Shown: positions 32,549 through 45,052 of the stretch, in pieces
Layout of the letters: every line of letters begins with the position of its first letter
Numbering within the stretch: the first letter of the stretch is position 1
Position numbers and translations under genes: made by a program
Source of the DNA: Trichobilharzia regenti
Taxonomy: Eukaryota > Platyhelminthes > Trematoda > Strigeidida > Schistosomatidae
Assembly: GCA_944472135.2 (NCBI GenBank)
Contig: CALYDD020000359.1
Span: forward strand, 1-64,000
Direction: 5' to 3'
DNA length: 64,000 nt
The notes under the pieces: model-generated
What the model saw: the letters and a program-made list of their open reading frames with translations, nothing else
What the model was told of the DNA's origin: nothing
Databases searched by the model: none

Positions 32549-34499
32549 ACAGTTAAAGGTGTGCCATGATAGCGAGCCACCTACAGGTGCGGCCACACTG
32601 CAAACGTGATTTGATAGAATTCGGTCTGCACCAAAGATAGGACTAGACGCATTGAACCAGTCACTAACTAGTTTACATTCAAAAAGGTAGTAAGAAAAGG
32701 GATGGTTATCCCGACCCTTTTGAAGTAACCAAAGAAAAGTTTGTGGAGAATTAGTTAAACCCGAACAAGAAAAATATGATAAAAAGACTGATGGATCACA
32801 GCAAGAAACATCCACATGAAATTCAACAGTTTCTGAAAATATAATAACTTTTGCCGATAACGGTATTAGGCGAATTTGCTGTAGCCAGAAGACAACTCTC
32901 CAGAACTCAGAATACTATTTTACGTATATAATAACCAACTCGATATTAACGCAAGCAGTATTAAAAGACCAACGGTAAGTCGAAGGTTTATTAATCAACC
33001 GAGTATAAGCCAGCAAGCTAATCACACAGCAGCTTGACCATGTGATTCACAGTTGATTACTACCAATGCACCAAAGTTTGCAAATAACGTCAGCATAATA
33101 CACATTGCCCCGATCTTCTGTCCACGATCAAACGTCTAGGTCACGACAGGGAATGTCGCGAAGAGGGAACCTGTTCGAACAAAAAGGTTTATACAATGCC
33201 CACTCAGTGTCCAACAACATTGGTACCTGTGTAAACAATCTGGGCAAGACTTGGAACAACTGGTTATCGTTAAATTACCAGGATATTTTAACTCATCAAT
33301 TGTTTCTAGACATGGGAAGCTATTGCAACTATTTGTTGCTCAAAGTCCTCCTCTGGAATGTCTGAGAAATAGAAATGGGCAACCTGACTGCTATCTTGCG
33401 CTTGACAGCGTATGGAAGTACGTAATTTTTGACGGAAGGGAACATCGTACACTCTGTAAGCAGAAAGTCAGTCATCGTGGAACTGTACCCAGTTTTATTC
33501 CTGATTTTCCTCTCAGTCTGTCGAAAAGTTAGAGGCATTCGGTACGTATCTACTCTAATCACTTATTACAAAAAACTGACAAATGCCATCCATTTGGCTA
33601 ACAGCCTGCTGATCCCAGTTACTCAGTCTTCTCATACAGTTGCACAAAACAGACATCTGCTGGCACTTAAAAGTCCATTATTTTACTGTACAATATTCTT
33701 CCAAAGTGCCTTAGGTTTCAGCGAATTTATAAAATGTGGTGACCATCACAGTGTATCACCGACGATATGATGATGGAATCCAAGGGTTGCATCTGTGAAC
33801 TTCCCGTCATTGCGACCTGATTGGTATGCATAACACAATCTCAAGACTTACCACCAGAAAGGATCTACATCATCCTAGGCTTAACCTTAACTAAGTAACT
33901 CATAGGACTGCTAAAATAAAGGCGCGGTCTTGATTCTTTCCTCCAGAGTTTTAACCAATGAAGTTCACTGAGAGCTGACATTGGGGCTGGTTCAGAATTT
34001 GTCAAGCTCAAGGGAAAGCTAAGTCAACATGAGGAAAGGGATACTTCGTGAATATCTATCCGAGAAGCAGATTAATTCAGGGGGTTGAAAATTATTTCTG
34101 TCAATGTCCATTCCAGATTCTTAATTTTTATATAAATCCTTCTCTCGCGTTTGCATATTCTGCGTAGGAGCACTTGTCTCCTCACTTGTTATGTGGTCAG
34201 AATTCTTACTTTACACTCACTCTTTTCTATCACCATTCACTTTATACCCTGTATACTCTCCTGGTACCCCTTTTTCCAGAGTATTTTCGACTTAAGTGAA
34301 AAGTCGAACAACAAAACATGAAACAAAATTCACTACATCACCGCTGTCCTTCTGTGAACCATAGATTCTTTGGAAAATTACCTACATATTCCTCTTTTGA
34401 TAAAGTTTGGCAGGTCTGTAACAGCTCGAGGGACATATTCTTTGCGATGAAATTCCCAAGAGATTTATGATCAGTCCAATACAACAAGAAGAGTATCAG
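32549..34499. other. no recognisable gene
   Basis: ORFs here are at most about 113 codons without recognisable motifs. A minus-strand stretch near 34460 reads TDHKSLGNF, which resembles a Gypsy RNase H box, but it is isolated. Confidence 0.45.
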
Positions 34500-35873
34500 G
34501 TAATTAAAAGGCTTTATGCTCCTGTCCATTCCAAGCAAAATACTAAGCCGCATCATCCTGGAAAGAATCAAACCAGTCCTAGATGAAAAACTTCGACCGA
34601 AACAGGCCAGATTCAGGAGAAACAAGTTATGTATTGATCAAATCGCCACTCTACGGATCATCATTGAACAAAGCTTAGAATGGCCGTCAGTCACCTCTCT
34701 ATCTCAACTTCATCGACTTTGAAAAGGCCTTCGACAGACAGCGTCGATCGAGAGGTGATTTGGCAACTACTTCGCTACTACTGTGGGGTGCCATCGACAA
34801 TTATACATCTCATCCAACAGTTATACGACAATGCTGCATGCCAAGTAGTCTACAATGGGAAACTTACGGAAGCCTTCAAAGTGAGGATGGGAGTGAGGCA
34901 AGGCTGGCTGTCTACTATCGCCAATGATTTTCCTGATTGCAGTAGATCAGATAATGCGACAGATAGAGAAGAAACAGAAGTGACATGGACCCACACAAAA
35001 AACTTGGGGGATCTGGACTTCGCCGATAACATGTATATGTCTGATTTCCCACAAACTGGAAGATATGCAAGTGAAAAGCGACAAACTGGCAGAAGAAGCC
35101 TCCAGAGAAGATAGGAATTCAGGTGAACATAGAGAAAACAGAGATGATGAAGATTCCTGGCCAACATCACCAACAGCAACAACAACAACAGACAACAATC
35201 AGCCGGCATAAATGGGAGGAACCTGAAAGAAACAACCTCCTTCCCCTACCCACGTACCTGAGAAGCATCGTTTCAACTACAGGCTGACGGAAGTGACAAG
35301 GATATCAAAGCCAGAATCGGAAAAGCAAGACAAGCTTTCATTACTCTTAAGTCTGTGCAGGTCAACAGTACTCAGCATGAAAATGAAAATAAGATCCGGA
35401 TTTTCAACTCCAATGTGAAGTCAGTGCTACTTACTATACGGATGAGAGACTTGGCGCGTCATAAAGAGCAGCCCAAACAAACTACAGACCTTCATCAACA
35501 GTTGTCTTCGCTCAATACTCAAGATCGGGCGGCCGGCCAGAAAAGATCAGCAACAGGGAGGGATCTCTGGGAACGAACCAACCAGGAACCGATTGTGTAA
35601 CAAATCTGCAGGAAGAAATGGAGATGAATTGGTCACACCCCGAGGAAACCATCAAGCGACATCACTAGACAAGCCCTCGAGTGGAACCCGGATAGGAAGC
35701 GGCTATTTGATCGTCAGTGCAAGGGTGACTTGGAGGAGGTCATGTGAAGAGATGAAAGCATGTGGACAGACTTGGAGCGGAGTGAAAAAGATGGCAGAAA
35801 ACCGAAGGCAATGGAGGTGCGCAGCTGAAGCCCTATGTTCCTCTAGGAACTGAAGGAAATAATAATAATAAAA
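34500..35873 (+). pseudogene. RTE/SR2-like LINE, RT and C-terminal fragment
   Basis: Broken plus-strand frames follow the RTE-clade RT: LLSIPSKILSRIILERIKPV, then QARFRR, then IIEQSLEW, then NFIDFEKAFD-like sequence near 34705-34735. VDREVIWQLLRYYGVPS-like, VRMGVRQGW and a damaged FADN box near 35023 follow. The C-terminal part shows DIKARIGKARQAFITLKSV, IRIFNSNVKSVLLT and, in shifted frames, the clade's terminal WERTNQEPI and GQTWSGVKKMAENRRQWR. AATAATAAT at 35860-35870 ends it, as in SR2-type elements. The endonuclease is missing, frameshifts are many, and the YxDD box is lost. Confidence 0.82.
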
Positions 35874-36039
35874 GGCTTTACAAACTCGCCATAAGGATGA
35901 ACAATGTATGACCTAACAATACTCCAAATTGCCATATGAACACATTGTTTGTATGAGATTGGAAGCTATGATGTAAAGTGAAATCTTTTCTCAGTCTAAG
36001 TTTATATTTTTATTTCAAATAGTGGGACTTTCCAAAAGG

Positions 36040-36969
36040 TCAGGGCTTAAGTTTTTGTCGTGTCTCCAAGCACACCTTCAACTGAAAATAATCATTCTTA
36101 CTGAAACGTGGCTAAACCCCAATAGAGCCGATAATGAAATCAGTATAGGTGATATGGTACTGGTCAGAAGAGACAGGGATAATAAGGAAGGAGGGGCAGT
36201 TGCTATATACTTTGATAGGCAACTTAAATGTGTGCGTGCAACGGACCCACCACTTATCGAACTCCCAGACTCCGTATGGTGTCATTTCACCGTAGACCAC
36301 ACCGAGCACTTACTGGGTGGAATCTACTGATCTCCCACATGTGGAGAAGAGCACAATCAGCTACTGCTCAGCACTATCACAGGGATACGAGATTTGGGCT
36401 ACGACCAAATCACCATAGCTGGAGATTTCAATGCTCCATCACTGAACCTCGGCTCCGGGTGTGCTAAGGGAAAATTTGGCCGAAACCTACTGCAAACTAT
36501 TTGAAACACGGGACTGACTGAGAATGTTGGAGACGACACTAGGTGGGGCCCTAGTGGAAAGTCATCAAAACTAGATTATATTCTAACTAGTGACCAGCTA
36601 CTCGTCGAAAAGGTCCAGATCATGACTCCTCTAGGAAGCAGTGACCATGCAGTCATAGGTTTCGATCTCGTTCTCCGTGAGCGTTTGCAGTGGGATGTTA
36701 CGCGACCATGTCTGTGCTACAGCAAGTCTGACTATGTTGACACGCGGAGGCTCTTGTCCGACGCAGACTGGCCCTTAGCATGGGACGACCTATCTGTGGA
36801 TGAACACTGGGAAGTGGTAAAAAAGATTATCCATAAAGCAATCTCGGATACCGTCTCTTTAGTCACGACACAATCAAAAAGAATGTCATCGTGGTTGAAG
36901 AGAGGCACGCAACGTATTCTGCAAGCAAAGCGGAAGGCTTGTTTTACGTGGCGCGTATCTAAGTGTTAG
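36040..36969 (+). pseudogene. family-2 LINE endonuclease
   Basis: The frame encodes an apurinic-type endonuclease. Its segments are LKIIILTETWLNPNRADNEI, GGAVAIYFDRQLKCVRATD, then IAGDFNAPSLNLGSG, LDYILTSDQLLVEKVQIM and GSSDHAVIGFDL (catalytic GDFN and SDH). In-frame TGA codons at about 36330 and 36502 break it, and both recur at the same places in the minus copy. From 36142 to 36977 the two copies are almost identical, with one coding change seen (R versus S in AQHYH[R/S]DTRFG). On either side they differ by roughly one base in eight. Confidence 0.85.
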
Positions 36970-37212
36970 ATCGACCATGATGCATACCTCGAGCTTAGGA
37001 ACCGGTGTAATGCAAGAGTCAGGAGGGACAGGAGGTAATTCCAGGCTAACCTTGCTAAAAACTCCTATCAAACCCTAAAAACTTGTACCGATTCATGTCG
37101 GAAAGAAAACCGACAAACCAAGGGGCATGCGCCTTAGTAGGCGCAAACGATCAATATCTCACTAGTCTGGAGACGGCTGAAACATTCAGTTCAGCCTTCG
37201 CTAAACAGCAAT

Positions 37213-38304
37213 GTGGATATTGCAGTTACGGGCCAAAATGGTGGCACCACTATTTCAGAGGAGGAAGACCTAGCGACTACTCCCCAAATAAACCCCGCAA
37301 TAGTAGTAAGGAAGCTACAGCGACTCATACCTGGGAAGTCCCCAGATTGTAATGACATCAGGCCATCTGTTCTAAAACAGTGCGTTGAGGCTCTCTGTAG
37401 ACCCCTGTGCGACTTGTCCGAACACTCAATGGATTCGGGGACCCTGCCAGGGGAGTGGAAAAGAGCCATCCTTTCTCCAATCTTCAAGGGTGGGGACAGG
37501 CAAAACGCTGCTAGCTATAGACCAGTAGCTCTACTCCCAGTGGTATCAAAAGTACTGGAAAGTATTATTGACGACCACATCAGGGAATATTTCGATAGGA
37601 CTAATATACTACAGGAAGCCCAACGTGGTTTCAGAAAAGGCAGATCCTGCGTCACTAACCTACTGTCAGCTTGGGACGACTGGACATCATGTTGGGACAT
37701 GAACGTACCAGTCCATGTGGTCTTCCTAGACTTTGAGAAGGCATTTGACACTGTTCACCATGACCTTCTCCTACATAAAATAAGCCAGGCAGGTATAGGT
37801 GATCCACTTCTGTCATGGTTGAAGGACTACCTAACCGACAGGCAATTTTGCACTGAGGTTAACCGAGTCCGATCGTCTTGGCACAGATCGTCATCAGGAG
37901 TGTCGCAGGCTTCTATCCTAGGACCACTGATGTTTTTGATTTTCATCAATGATCTACCACGCCGTCTGAGCTGCCCGACTCTCCTGTACGCTGACGACGT
38001 AAAAATATGGAGGGCGATAAAGTGTTTGGAGGACTCAGATAGGCTGCAGGAAAATCTAAATTTTCTGGAAGACTGGGCGGTGGCCAGTGGCATGACTTTC
38101 AACTTGAAAATGTGCAAAGTAGTGAAGTTGCGCACCTGTAGACTGCAGAATGCAAGTTACACCCTGTGCAATGAAAGCTTGTCCTGCACAACGTCGGAAC
38201 GCGACTTAGGTCTAGTTCTAACGGAAAAAGTGGACACAAGCGTAAATTACACAGGGGATGTAGCGAGGGCATATGCGGCCATACACTTTACACATAGACA
38301 GTTA
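37213..38304 (+). CDS. family-2 LINE reverse transcriptase (partial)
   Basis: The uninterrupted frame carries the RT fingers and palm: [110 protein letters not shown] and [10 protein letters not shown] with the catalytic YADD. The N-terminal fingers at 37083-37212 are in another frame, so a frameshift lies near 37210. The frame runs a few codons into the inverted LINE tail and stops at 38337. The thumb/C-terminal domain present in the minus copy is missing, so activity is unlikely. Confidence 0.85.
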
Positions 38305-38372
38305 ATAAAAATCACAATAATGTATATTCTCATATAAACATATAAATTTACATGAAAATGCATGCCATTTTT
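38305..38372 (-). repeat. LINE 3'-tail-only fragment
   Basis: About 68 bp match the reverse complement of 58771-58843, including GGCATGCATTTTCATG and TATATGAGAATATAC. It is only the extreme 3' end of a LINE and truncates the family-2 RT. Confidence 0.75.
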
Positions 38373-38746
38373 ACAGGCACGATCAAGTATGATATAATTT
38401 CAAATCGTAGATTGTCTACAAGTTAATAATGTTTCAACAGTTAAATATTTGAAATATATATAAATACACATTGTCTGAACTAGGCTGTATAGTTATTGAA
38501 TTGTACAGTTGTCCTCCAGGTTGAGCGGGAAAATCGACTTCGTTTCGTTTTCATCCCGTGGTTGTAGGCATACGATAACCAACCAATATTGAGGTAAGTA
38601 CAACGTTTACAAGGGATTGGAAGCTGTTTTAGAAAAGTAAAAGTGTTAAGGTGAATCAATAAAGTGTAATGAAATGGGTAAGTTCAAGTATCACTAATAA
38701 ATGCATTAATAAAGGAAACTCCCTAGGCTGACAACGTTCATTTGCA

Positions 38747-38983
38747 ATGTTTAATGCTTCCTGTACAGTTTGCACCATCACGATGTCCACTTTTGGTTTT
38801 AATACATTTTTTCCTTATGTCGGTTTTTTTTATTTTATGCCTTTTTGTGCATTTGGTGCACAACCGTACCCTCCAGAGAATAGGAATAGAATAAGTCGAA
38901 TCAAATTCATAAAGAGCTATGAAATGTTAGGTTTAATGGGATATAATGAGGATCAAGTAAAGACGTTATTAGAAAATGAATGA
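38747..38983 (+). CDS. small membrane protein, candidate host gene
   Basis: The ORF gives 78 residues from ATG 38747 or 66 from ATG 38783 (MSTFGFNTFFPYVGFFYFMP). The N-terminal part is hydrophobic (about 20 residues, FFPYVGFFYFMPFCAFGA), suggesting one membrane segment. A charged tail (RNRISRIKFIKSYEMLGLMG ... DQVKTLLENE) follows. Splice-donor-like GAG|GTAAGT lies at about 38592 and GGTAAGT at about 38679. A good acceptor (TGCTTCCTGTACAG) ends at 38768, just before the second ATG. A 5'-UTR intron and use of ATG 38783 are therefore plausible. I do not recognise the family. It is the only ORF here that does not look like a mobile element, but it could still be chance. Confidence 0.35.
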   Translation: MFNASCTVCTITMSTFGFNTFFPYVGFFYFMPFCAFGAQPYPPENRNRISRIKFIKSYEMLGLMGYNEDQVKTLLENE

Positions 38984-40054
38984 GATAAGACATTGTGAAG
39001 TGGTATTTAAAGATCTGACAATGGACAGCAAGTTAATTTATAAGATGCCCCATAAATCTGTGCAGATCCCGCGTGGTCGCATCTCAACAATAGGCTGAGC
39101 GAATGGTATATGTTTAAAGGGAGAAGCATGATCTGTCAAGGCGTTCATTATTATCTTTTTCAAGATAAAGATCTAAGCCCTCATAAAAATCAGAAAAATC
39201 TCGAGCCTTCAATTTGTATATTGCTGTTCCTGCAGAATGGGGCGATTCACCTTAGTGACCCCCACCATATCTACTGATCAACTAGCGCCACCCTCCTTCC
39301 TTTTTTGATGTTAGGCTCTGAGACTATGATTATTATGGCTACCGCAAATATATTGCTTGGTACCAGACATGTTCGTACCTCATATTCCATCTCCCTAGCC
39401 TTCTTAATGAGTGCTTCCAATAGGTCTCCACATACATCTTTATGAATATTATATATGTATGCATGCGTCCTAATGAACAGATTACTTTACAAGAAGTTAA
39501 AACCTTAGAGAATAAAATGAATAGGTCTTGTGAATAGTGGAGCAAGATTCAGCAGAACAAAATAGTTAGGGATCAATGTAGGTAGTATGAACTGAAGGTG
39601 AGGTCGGTTGGCGGGACTTAGTGTACTAAATTATCATGACAGTCATACATATAGTCAACATTTGACATTGCAAAGTAACCTGTCTACATATATTATAAAA
39701 AGATATTTACAGAACCAACAAAATTTCAGCATTTCGTTAACAATACTACAGAAGGGTAGTTAGTACTACAGGTAGTCGTGAAGTAAATCAATCTATGTAT
39801 AATAAGAGCATAGTCAGTGTCATAATTCGTATTATCAAAGAATACATTAGGCTCAATAACTGAGTGTTATAAGGGAAATAAGAGTGGTAAACCAAGAGAA
39901 CATTTGCCGCATAAGTATTTTAATCATTTTAGGTATTTTAATGACAATCTAATTTCAAGTATTGAACCTACATAATTACTAAGTATTATTATGTTAGTCT
40001 GGGAACTAGTGTACTTTCTGTAGTTAAATATTGAAATGCCATTGTCTCTCCATT
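38984..40054. other. AT-rich sequence, no recognisable gene
   Basis: No coding frame of note is seen. The last 100 bases or so before 40055 may be the 3' untranslated region of the family-3 LINE, but I could not fix its end. Confidence 0.45.
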
Positions 40055-41524
40055 CTACCAGCAGTTGAGATCTTTGAGGCGGTCTAGGGTGGACATGTTA
40101 ATATGTTTTTCTAGGCTCCTTTTGAAACTGTCAGGCCTTTCACAGGATCTAATCTCAGAGGGTAGTTGGTTCCAAAGTTTGCAATATTTAATGGTGAAGA
40201 AGTTAGCTCTAGTGGTGAGTTTATGGGTGTTAACCTTGAGAAGGTAGTTATGGTTGCGTAGTCCATACGATTTAGGATTAGCCCAGGTTATGGACGAGTT
40301 ACTGTTACAGTGCTTTCTTATAACTTTGAATAAGAGAAATAAATTGCACTTCACTCTCCTTAACCATAAGGGCTCTAAGTCCAGTCGAATACATCTGTCA
40401 AGGTATTCTATTTGCTGACCATAGCCTAATATGCGTTTCGTGAGGAATCTTTGGACACTTTCAACTTTTTTTCTGTCTGCTGATTTAAAGCTACTGTATA
40501 AGTGGGCACAGTATTCAAGTTTGGGGCGAATGCATATCTTATATATGGCTAATCTGGCTTCTGGAGTGTAAAAGTTGCGCAGCACAAAGCCGGTTAGACG
40601 TTTACAATCAGATACCACCTTATTTGCATGTTCAGTAAAGGTAAGATCTGAGTATGTTACCCCGAGATCTGTGACTGTGTTCGTGTTTGAGACAAGGTCA
40701 CCGTACATGTATAGACACATGCTAGGTTTCCAACGTCCGAAGTATGTTATCCCAGATTTAGCTGGATTGAACGTTAACTGCCACTTTTCACTCCAATTAC
40801 ATAGACTATTTAGGTCTTCTTGGATTTTACTAACAATATTCATATCATTATAGTCAAAATCATAGACAAATTTGAGGTCATCTGCAAAGAGGTATGGCTT
40901 GCCATACTTGATCATAGAGACAATATCATTTATGAATACAATGAATAGGGTAGGGCCAAGAACACTACCTTGTATCACGCCGCTGGTTATCGGTTTGGAT
41001 GTTGATAAGTGATGGTTGACTTTAACTAACTGTTCTCTTCCTGTAAGAAGTTATCCACTCAAGAAGCCTTCCACTTATTCCATAAGATAGGAGTTTCAGT
41101 ATCAGTCTGTTATGTGGGACTTTATCAAAAGCTTTCCTAACATCTAGAAATAATGTTGCTGCCGAACGACCTTTGTCTACACATTCAGTAATGTGGTCGA
41201 AATAATCTAACTGGCACGTAATGCACGATCTTCTATTTAGGAAACCGTATTGGAAAGGGGATATTAAGTCATTCGAGAGCAAATACTGAACAATTTGCTT
41301 CCTTACAATCTTTTCCATCACACGTGAAACTACGGAAGTAATGTTGATGGGGCGGTAATTATCTATGTCCGCTGTAGGTCCGGTTTTGTGAATGGGTACA
41401 ACGTAGGATTTCTTCCAGCTATTTGGATATGTTCCACTCCTTATCGAAGTTGAAAATATCTTGAGAAGAAGTAGATTCATGTCATTTCCACCATATTTTA
41501 AGAGGACGGAAGACATTCCATCTG
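40055..41524 (-). pseudogene. family-3 CR1-type LINE reverse transcriptase, 3' part
   Basis: Two minus-strand frames, broken at about 40980-41020, encode the RT: SGTYPNSWKKSYVVPIHKTG, NYRPINITSVVSRVMEKIVR, QYGFLNRRSCITCQLDYFDH, ATLFLDVRKAFDKVPHNRLI, then IQGSVLGPTLFIVFINDIVS and YLFADDLKFVYDF (FADD box). The C-terminal domain is ICIRPKLEYCAHLYSS, LEPLWLRRVKCNLF and LWNQLPSEIRSCERPDSFKR. It ends at 41524 where LINE B begins. The rest of the element continues beyond the LINE B/C complex at 63272-63404. The last 414 bases (41111-41524) are repeated at 62858-63271. Confidence 0.88.
41111..41524. repeat. 414-bp direct repeat, left side of LINE B
   Basis: The segment from TATGTGGGAC to CATTCCATCTG recurs as 62858-63271 with the same length and roughly 15 base differences. 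Its first 149 bases also occur at 54642-54790. The copies lie on either side of LINE B (plus the later LINE C), in the arrangement of a target-site duplication. Confidence 0.82.
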
Positions 41525-41652
41525 TATCGCGGTACGTTCAACGTTTGCGTTACACTTTTACGTGATTCGTTACATAAAATTTATCTTGTTGTAGTACTTG
41601 CACAAGTATTATGCTACTTCCATACTTGTACTAACTCTCATTTCTAATAGTT

Positions 41653-41931
41653 ATGGTTAATCAAAGTAAAAAGCAACGAACCCAATCCCTTGTAAAAACT
41701 GGTGTATAGTTTAACGTCCTTGATTGCTACATCAAGAAATACACCCCCTACAAACGGCTATAGTGAGTCACATAACTCACTTGTATGCCGTAAGCGTCGA
41801 GGTGGAACTGACGATGAAAATGTACTGAAAGCTAGTATTAGCACTACTCCCAAAAATTCAGTAACCTCTGCTCATACAGAACTCCTCCCTTCAATATATG
41901 TGCTTATCGAGAAAATCCAGGCATCAAGCTC
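41653..41931 (+). pseudogene. LINE B ORF1, 5' part
   Basis: ATG 41653 opens the same ORF1 as LINE A (MVNQSKKQRTQS). One extra base in an A run near 41697 shifts the frame, and the rest is read at 41702-41931 (SLIATSRNTPPTNGYSESHN). The LTR composite cuts it at AGCTC. Confidence 0.8.
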
Positions 41932-42250
41932 TGTCAATCACGTCTTATAAACCGTTAATGCCCAGCTCTCGCTACGCTCGGGCCCACGCTGTTCCTTTGA
42001 GTTTCAGAAACGCTTAGTAATAACGGACGCAAAAACCAAAACACCGATCTGCTGCTTGTTATTTCTTTATTGTTACACCAACATATAAAAGGAATAAGCG
42101 AAATAAGATTTCTGAAAATGTTTCACTCTTCTTTCTGAACAGCGACCGATGAGACGATGACTGCCGTATTGATGCCTCCGCGAAAATTGGGGAAGTTGGG
42201 TTTGAGCAAACAACCATGAATTGATCGTTCAATCTTCAACTCCATTGACA
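41932..42250 (-). repeat. terminal (3') LTR of composite, internally deleted
   Basis: This is 319 bp, about 45 bp shorter than the other LTRs because of a deletion near 42090-42115. It is flanked on its outer side by the target repeat AGCTC. Confidence 0.85.
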
Positions 42251-43401
42251 CTCCCCGGCAAAAAAGGGATCCAACCCTTTTTTCCTTCACGACCAATGCA
42301 CGTTGAATTGGATGCCATTGCGAGAACCTGGGTCACACGGACAGAGCTGAAATGGAAAACAAACAGAAAAGCCAACACACCACAAGCATGCCCACAGCAC
42401 AATCTCACACATCGCTGACGACCTGCGCCTCCAGACAGAGACCTCCTCTTGACATCTTGCAACACAATCGCCACTTACTAGAATGACTCTTGCAGAATGC
42501 AACGTGACCATAGCACCAACTCATGATACTCTACGCACACCCTCTTATCTACTCACTACCAATTACCACTGCAATCGCTGGTCACTCATTCTGCCTCAGT
42601 TCTAATAGCGGTGACGCATGCGAGCTTCAGTCGTTTACACTCTTTCTCCCCGGCGCGTCGGACCGCAGCTAACAATTATCTCCGTGTGCATTTCATTCTC
42701 AGCAATAGCCTAGCCTCCCCGGGGTATACGACCCATCTGCTGTCCTTAACATCAATCAATTCATTCACGGATGCAGAAGACTCGAAACAACTTCAGAAGT
42801 AATCGCGACGAAAATTTTAACAAAATTACGCAATAAAAACAAGGTACGGAAACAACAAGTAAACACAATGAATCCAAAAAACACCAATTGATATGACAAA
42901 CCACACGAATATACAAATTGTACAAACAACCTCGCGGATCATGTCTTGATGGAATTCCTTTGAAGAATCGCAGGGCTAACACCAGTACGCCTACAACCCT
43001 TCACAGGTTGACGATTGTAATTTGTGGAATGTCCGGACACAAACAAGATTAACCAACAATTACATCAATTGGAACTCACACAACTATTTCACACAAACAT
43101 ATGTACAATCAACACATCAAATGTTGTGGATTCTGACACGACAAACTACCCTTGAAGAACCGTAGGACTTACAGCAGTACGCCTACATTCCTTCTCAGGT
43201 TGATGATCCAAGTGGAAGTCGTCCGTACACAAACAAAATTACCAACAGCTAGATGACAGATAATACCACTTCAGTATATACAATATGAACATATGTACAA
43301 AATCATACACCAAGCACATTGGACTGCTCATTGATGCGCTACCCTTTGAAGAACTGTAGGACTTACACCAGTACGCCTACAACCCTTCTCAGGTTGACGC
43401 C

Positions 43402-44688
43402 CTAGGTTGGAAAATCGTCGCAGAGTTCATTTGCTGACTTCCTTCTATCAGCTATATCCTCAAATCTGAACGGAAACACGCCCATGTCATTGTATCGTAG
43501 AATATAGATGACCAACAAACACACGACATATCTCATCAACCAAGTGTAGAAACAGAGTAATTTGCACCAAAGATAATAACATTCAAATAGTAACTTGAAA
43601 CTGGAAATGCCTTTATTCGTGCAAGTCAATTTAACAATTACTCTCTCCTTTACACTTGGCTTATCCACACTAAACTGACCATTGATATTCGTCCTTTCAA
43701 ACGAACTGATACCACCATAGTCATTGCACAAGATTATTGAGTTCATGGGTGTCTGTTTCATTGTGGATGAGAGCACCAACGATGACTGAGTGACACAAGG
43801 TGATGAACTTAGTGGTGGATCAGAAGCTGTTCTTGTTCGGATCTCAGATAGTTGTCCAACTGCAAGATTACCGCCACTGCTGTCTTTCACTACTAGTTCG
43901 GGTTTAGCACTATCATCTGATGATAGGTGGGCTACACGCTGATCACTTACACTGACTGTCTCACAAGTATGCACACCTTTTGGAACTGCATCTGCGTTCA
44001 ATTCTACTTCACGTTGTAGTTGTACAGAACCTTTATTTAACTTAGCAGTAGTAGGCATATCCCGCATCTCATAATGATCAACCAAAGACAACTGTGAAGT
44101 ATCATGATCATTATCACGAATATTCACTTTACCGTCAAGTTCATCATTTTCAAACTCTTTAATAACAGAAGTAGACAATTTTGGTTCCTCCTCACAAATC
44201 AATAAAGGTTTTACATCTTCACTCTGACTAGTTATACTTTGTAAACTTTTGGAGTCAGAACTCCACTCTGAAGCAGTAACTCTATTCTGTGACACTCTAT
44301 TCAGCAACGGCTTACCAGTTGCAACTACAGACTTCTTCACAACAACGTTATCGTCACACAATTCGGAGTCAGGCCTGGAGTTTACATTTAGCTTATCACT
44401 GAACTTGCTCACTGGTTCACAGTTCACTTCTGTATGCACCTCTTGCACACGTGTAAAACAAAGCCGTGTTTGTCTTGCATCTTGTAACTTATCTGTTGAG
44501 GATGTACTACGAAACCTGTTACACTCACTAGGTCTATATGCATTACTAGACATCATGGAGCCTTCTCGATATCCACCTCTCTGAGGCCCTTTCGTCATCA
44601 ATGATTGCATTTTGCCCTCAGACTGCTCTATTCTAGGGGTGAGATGTAATAGACTGGCGAACTTGCTCATAGATTGATTGACACTATC
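43402..44688 (-). pseudogene. Gag-like C-terminal part, copy 1
   Basis: The open frame of about 425 codons starts right after the LTR at 44689 and lacks the N-terminal DUF1759-like domain. It begins SVNQSMSKFASLLHLTPRIE. It has the acidic, serine-rich middle and ends with the hydrophobic run FKLLFECYYLWCKLLCFYTW to YILRY and ELCDDFPT. It is not interrupted by Gypsy, so it supplies the ~130 bp missing from 12474-18240. It differs from copy 2 by only a few residues (for example YRPSECN versus YRSSECN). Any in-frame start would be the internal Met at 44670. Confidence 0.8.
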
Positions 44689-45052
44689 TGTCAGTCTCGT
44701 CTCATAAACCGTTAATGCCCAGCTCTCGCTACGCTCGGGCCCACGCTGTTCCTTTGAGTTTCAGAAACGCTTGGTAATAACGGACGCAAACACCAAAACA
44801 CCGATCTGCTGCTTGTTATTTCTTTATTGTTACACCAACATATAAAAGGAATAAACGAACTAAGCCAACTAAGGTCTGAAAACTAATAATTCAATAATAA
44901 ATCATTGTTACTTCTGACGATGTTTCACTCTTCTTTCTGAACAGCGACCGATGAGACGATGACTGTCGTATTGATGCCTCCGCGAAAATTGGGGAAGTTG
45001 GGTTTGAGCAAACAACCATGAATTGATCGTTCAATCTTCAACTCCATTGACA
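44689..45052 (-). repeat. LTR between tandem units
   Basis: This is a 364-bp LTR. On the plus strand it begins TGTCAGTCTCGTCTC and ends CCATTGACA. It serves as the 3' LTR of one unit and the LTR preceding the next. Confidence 0.88.

Larger units (their letters stand above)
36030..38304 (+). mobile_element. family-2 LINE, second copy (plus strand, truncated)
   Basis: The copy carries the endonuclease (36040-36970) and RT (37080-38304) of the family that lies on the minus strand at 8950-30450. It starts inside the endonuclease region, so it is 5'-truncated. It ends at 38304 where a short LINE tail in the opposite orientation begins. The C-terminal domain after the RT palm is lost. Confidence 0.82.
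42251..45052 (-). repeat. tandem unit 1 (2802 bp: LTR + gag C-part + 3' region)
   Basis: It is nearly identical to 45053-47854, with every landmark shifted by exactly 2802. The unit contains one LTR, the 3' two-thirds of gag, the ~190-bp repeats and the LTR-proximal hairpin. Confidence 0.9.

Noticed and set aside
34338..34625. Gypsy RNase H-like TDHKSLGNF on the minus strand
   Set aside because: It is an isolated motif with no flanking RT or integrase, overlapping an RTE fragment on the other strand.
44249..44584. 111-codon ORF repeated at 11635, 44249 and 47051 on the strand opposite gag
   Set aside because: It is antisense to a conserved gag region, and its conservation follows from gag. 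No start context or domain supports it.
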